Below, piece after piece: positions 60,505 to 64,000 of a stretch of DNA of 64,000 nt. Each line of letters starts with the position of its first letter. Position 1 is the stretch's first letter. The stretch is from Stachybotrys elegans (Eukaryota; Ascomycota; Sordariomycetes; Hypocreales; Stachybotryaceae). The stretch is from contig JAGPNK010000007.1 in assembly GCA_020746835.1 (NCBI GenBank), forward strand, positions 62,001 to 126,000, read 5' to 3'. The position numbers were made by a program, and so were the translations under genes. The notes under the pieces were generated by a model. The model was given only the letters and a program-made list of their open reading frames with translations. It ran no database searches and was not told the DNA's origin.

Positions 60505-61179
60505 ATGTGGGAAGTCAAAGTAGCTCCTGAAACAAGTGCAGCATTAGCAGCCGATCTCACCGCACGATGTCTTCTCAAAACAAGGTACAGGGACGAATGT
60601 CGACACTCTAAAATCGGCATCCCCTGGGCCCGATCACGGGCTGAGAAAATCACCAAGGCAATGCTAGAGTCCATTGGGCAACCAACCCCCAAGTTCAGTC
60701 TACAGCCTATTATGGTTGACCTGCTCGGTCTCCGCGATACCGCATTCATCTGCTTTGATATCTTCCTCGAAGGATGCAACATTCGCACTGAGATTGATCA
60801 AGCCTTTGAGCGGCCGGTGCATATCATTACCCACCGAGCAAAAGTCTTCCACGTGCGAAGAGCCGAGAGGAGGATAGAGGCCAGAGTAGCCGATGAGTAC
60901 AGAAGGACTGCAAAGCTGGATAAGGGCCCGCGGCCGTTCTTTACCGACTTACAGAACCCGCCCATCTACGACTTGGGAAGACGGCTTGAAGCTCCCCCTC
61001 CAGGAGAAGATCCGGAAGAAGAAGAACTAGACCGATCCGTGTCAGAGGAGGACGACAATGAGGCTGGCGGGGCAGAGGGATCGGCGGTCATTACGCAAGT
61101 TGCCGTTGACGCCAAAGCCACAGGGATCAGCAACGTAGAAGATGGAGGAGACAGCGATAGAGGGAAAGGACAAGTTTGA
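60505..61179 (+). CDS. Orphan protein with acidic C-terminus
   Basis: A single-exon frame of 224 residues starting MWEVKVAPETSAALAADLTA. Residues 1-125 look globular, with several conserved-looking blocks (KIGIPWARSRAEKITKAM, MVDLLGLRDTAFICFDIFLE). A basic patch follows (RAERRIEARVADEYRR), then an Asp/Glu-rich tail with low complexity (DPEEEELDRSVSEEDDNE). No signal peptide or membrane helix. I do not recognise the family. A good TATA box and CT tract precede the start. The gene is flanked by a microsatellite-rich region and the carboxylesterase gene. Confidence 0.6.
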   Translation: MWEVKVAPETSAALAADLTARCLLKTRYRDECRHSKIGIPWARSRAEKITKAMLESIGQPTPKFSLQPIMVDLLGLRDTAFICFDIFLEGCNIRTEIDQAFERPVHIITHRAKVFHVRRAERRIEARVADEYRRTAKLDKGPRPFFTDLQNPPIYDLGRRLEAPPPGEDPEEEELDRSVSEEDDNEAGGAEGSAVITQVAVDAKATGISNVEDGGDSDRGKGQV

Positions 61180-61672
61180 GGAGGTTAAGTTAATTAGACC
61201 AGAAATGCCCAGACATCTCTGTTAGTATGAAAAGAAATCTCCCACGGTATTAGATGCCAATATTTCATCCCACTCGGATTCATCATAACGTCAAGTATGA
61301 ATGCATTGGCCAGAGGAGTGCGTAGACAACCTCACCCCCTCGAGGACGTGCGCAACAGCCCCCCAGGGGTCCAATCTAGATCCACGCCTCGCCGTCGTCC
61401 CAATCGCAATTTCATCATGGCACCATGGTGGAACACCTAAAAGCCCCGGGCTGTGGAGTTGTCGACGGCCAATCTAACCTCGTGCTTCCTAGTCGACCGT
61501 GCTAACGGGTTTCTGTGTGTCTCTTCCATGCCCGAGATTCCCATACTTAATCCCAACAAGGTATGTCCAAAGAAAACAGGAATTTTTCTCTGTCCTTGTC
61601 AGCCACACACGCACACACACTCGCTCGCTCTCTCTTCCTCCCACCCCCTGCTTCCCTTTTCCGACCTTCGCC
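61180..61672. other. Intergenic; promoter of the carboxylesterase gene
   Basis: About 490 bp with no supported gene. It ends in a CA/CT-rich leader (about 61600-61660) just before the carboxylesterase start codon. Confidence 0.5.
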
Positions 61673-63432
61673 ATGGGACTCCTGCGTTCGTATCTTGGCC
61701 TCGCCGCCGTGGCATGCCTCGGTCCCCTGCACGCCGCCGCCGCCGCCGACTGCACAGAGCCGGAGCCCAGCGTGCCGATCCCCCAAGGCCGTGTGGTGGG
61801 CTTCCGCGACGCCAGCTGCAACGCCGTGTACCTTGGTATCCCCTTCGCACAGACGACGGGCGGGCAGAACCGCTGGAGGGCTCCTCAGCCGCTCCGCCCG
61901 TCTCCCGAGCGCTTTGATGCTCTGTCCTACGGCCCGACGTGTCCCCAGGCCGGCGGCAGCAGCCAGTGGTCCGCTCAGGACGAGGACTGCCTGAACCTCA
62001 ACATCTGGGCCCCCGCCGGCGCAAGAGATCTGCCGGTATGTCCATCCTCGGCGTCGTGCCGGCCATTCACTAACATGGGGCCTTCTGGCTAGGTCTTTGT
62101 CTACATGTACGGTGGCGCCATGGTGACGGGCTCAAGCAGCAACCCTCAGCTTCAGGGCAGCAACTTTGCCCGCAATGGTGTTATCTACGTCAACTTCAAC
62201 ACCCGCGAGAGCATCTTTGCCTCGCCGCACTCCTCGGAGCTCGCCGCCGCCAACCCGGGCGAGTCGCAGAACTTTAGCATCCTGGATGTCGAAAAGGCCC
62301 TGGAGTGGGTTCGTGAGAACATCCGAGGTAAGCATCATCATTACATCATATCTATGCTATTCTGCAGTTCTAACATCCACCGCAGCTTTCGGAGGAAACC
62401 CCGACCATGTCGTCTTCGGAGGCCACTCCTCCGGCTCCGTCCAGGTCGACCACTACCTCTGGAACCACCCGGACTCGTGGCTCAAGGGCGCCGTCCAGAT
62501 GAGCGCCACCGCCGTCTCGGGTCCCGCTTTTGCCCCCGTCGATGAGGCCCTCAACATCATGGCCGCTGAGCTCGGCTGCCCGGCTGGCGGCGACGGCCAG
62601 ATCGACTGCCTCAGGCAGCTCGACGTGTCGGCCTTCATGACGTCCGACTTCAACTCGCTCTACAACACCGTCTTCACGCCCAGCATCGACAACATCACCC
62701 GCCACACCGACTACGCTGCCCGCTTCGCCGCCGGGGACTACGCCTCCCACGTTCCCCTGCTCACCGGCACCTCGAACGGCGAGGGCACCATCTTCAGCCT
62801 CGTCTACGGCGCCGAGAACAGCAACTTCCGCTCCTGGATCAACACCTTCGACGCCGACAGCCAGCACATCCCCGACTGCGAGCTGCTGCGGGCGTATCCT
62901 GCCGACGACTTTGCCAGCGTGCCCCTCCAAAGCGGGACGCAGTACGGCGACGCCCGCTTCAACTGCGCCGTTGACTACCTCCTGGACATCCGCAGCGCAG
63001 CACAGAATACCTGGGTCTACCGATTCTTTGGAGCGTATGACAACGTTGTCGGCGTGCCCGGCACAGCCCCTACCCACGGCACCGAGGTGCCCTTCTTCCA
63101 CGGCGGCAACGAGTGCTTCGAGTCTCTGTCTGGCGTCACCGAGGCCCAGCAGGCCCTGGCCGATTCTATCCACGGCTGGTTCGTCGAGTGGATCAAGAAC
63201 CCGGCTGCTGGACCTGGCTGGGACAAGGTCTCGCCTATCTCGGGCCCTGTTGCCAAGATCGGCGTTCCTGGTGATGAACTATCAGTCAACATGGCCACGA
63301 CCGGCGACTTCAATGCGAGATGCCAAAAGGTGAGTTTGTTTTGATCTTTATAATGAGCCGATACTGACAACTGAATTTTAGTCCTACAAACCTTTCTTCC
63401 CTAGATACCCCGTTGTCCAGTCAATCAACTAG
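61673..63432 (+). CDS. Secreted type-B carboxylesterase/lipase
   Basis: Four exons: 61673-62035, 62093-62327, 62386-63329 and 63382-63432. Introns are 57, 58 and 52 nt, giving 530 residues. A signal peptide (MGLLRSYLGLAAVACLGPLH...A) precedes the mature start near DCTEPEP. Family blocks are VYLGIPFAQTTGG, EDCLNLNIWAP, VYMYGGAMVTG (oxyanion region), FGGNPDHVVFGGHSSGSVQV with the nucleophile Ser214 in G-H-S-S-G, LLTGTSNGEGTIF (acid region) and THGTEVPFFHG with the catalytic His. The nucleophile elbow is GHSSG rather than the more common GESAG. It should hydrolyse ester substrates outside the cell. The last exon adds only 16 residues. It is convergent with the AAAP transporter gene at the window edge. 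Confidence 0.9.
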
Positions 63433-63675
63433 GATGCATCGCCTTGTCAGTTGGAGATATTTCCAATGTCAAGAATTGGCGCATCACGGATAGAACAGAG
63501 ACATAGATTTGATAGAATAATTTATAATGAAGTCACTGCGAGGTGACAAGTCGCTCATTCCCTTCCCCACACACGCTGCTTGTGATCCAAATATCGAGAA
63601 TGACTTTGCCTGGATACATCAAAATAGAAATCATCACCCATAACCCAGTCCATGCCCACAGCTACCACAGCATAC

Positions 63676-64000
63676 TCAGTGTGCAGGTGCGGCGATGCAC
63701 GTGAAAGGCTCTCGTACGCTCCCGCTCGCGTATTGTGATGCCTGCCATGGTTAGCAAAGAAGTCAATGCCATAGGAACAATGGGATATACTTACAATCTC
63801 GCTGATGCTTGAATACGTCCCGCCAAAGAGCATCACGACCCCAAGAACAAAAACAAAAACGTTGACAATGCTGAGAAGAATATTCTCCCGCGAGTGCCAT
63901 GGGCCTCTGCGCAAAAGCTTGAACCACATGACAGGAGGGAAGTAGAGCGTAAATCCGCTGATAAAGAGCGACGAGCATAGGGATAGGAGATTAGAAAAGA
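63676..64000 (-). CDS. C-terminal part of an AAAP-type amino-acid transporter (cut by window edge)
   Basis: Two exons are visible on the minus strand: one running from the window edge to 63795, and a last exon 63741-63676, joined across a 53-nt intron (GTAAGT..GCAG). The sequence reads SLFISGFTLYFPPVMWFKLL, RGPWHSRENILLSIVN, VVMLFGGTYSSISEI, then ASQYASGSVREPFTCIAA and a stop. This matches the last two helices and tail of fungal MTR-like amino-acid transporters of the auxin/amino-acid permease superfamily (SRENI and GGTYxSI are characteristic). The front of the gene lies outside the window. Confidence 0.8.

Noticed and set aside
62370..63173. 267-codon minus-strand frame inside the carboxylesterase
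   Set aside because: Antisense shadow of a G/C-ending codon gene with clear esterase motifs on the plus strand.
1..64000. CRISPR arrays, bacterial operons, rRNA
   Set aside because: None seen. The introns and gene families show a fungal nuclear sequence, where such features are not expected.

Overview
This is a window of a filamentous ascomycete genome (Pezizomycotina, most likely Sordariomycetes and possibly Hypocreales; I cannot name the species). The evidence is short spliceosomal introns of 45-94 nt with GT..AG ends and CTRAC-like branch points, plus fungal-only families: HET, Zn2Cys6 regulators, the fungal rhodopsin-like 7-TM family, an A-T-R NRPS-like reductase, and DAL5-type and MUP1-type permeases. 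I assembled exon structures by hand from splice signals and reading-frame continuity. No RNA or database search was available.

Layout. 1-12 kb: the end of a DUF4267-like membrane protein, then a divergent pair made of an ankyrin/coiled-coil protein (minus) and a very large low-complexity protein (plus) with a Lys/Pro-rich middle, a glycine-zipper membrane segment and a strongly acidic tail. 13-33 kb: a nutrient uptake and metabolism block with three DAL5-like MFS carriers, a MUP1-type amino-acid permease, a GH31 alpha-glycosidase, an NmrA-like protein with a frameshift, an ACH1-type acetyl-CoA hydrolase/CoA-transferase and a HET-domain protein. 33-41 kb: a secreted cysteine-free protein and a 1411-residue membrane-anchored ankyrin protein whose last repeats are nearly identical tandem copies. 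41-54 kb: a candidate secondary-metabolism neighbourhood holding a broken GT8 glycosyltransferase, an aldo-keto reductase, an A-T-R NRPS-like carboxylic acid reductase, a mucin-like secreted protein, a Zn2Cys6 regulator, a small membrane protein, a short-chain dehydrogenase and an EthD-domain protein. 54-64 kb: a poorly resolved membrane-protein gene, a second Zn2Cys6 regulator, a rhodopsin-like 7-TM protein, an orphan acidic protein, a secreted type-B carboxylesterase and the end of an AAAP-type amino-acid transporter.

Four genes each carry one apparent +/-1 lesion in a homopolymer run (24531-24535, 33996-34001, 42190-42193, 47778-47781). Family-like sequence continues on both sides of each lesion, so assembly or sequencing error is a serious possibility. 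Only the GT8 gene has a second, independent lesion (an in-frame TGA). The most interesting leads are the A-T-R neighbourhood, the transmembrane ankyrin protein with homogenised repeats, and the large charge-segregated protein with its divergent ankyrin partner.
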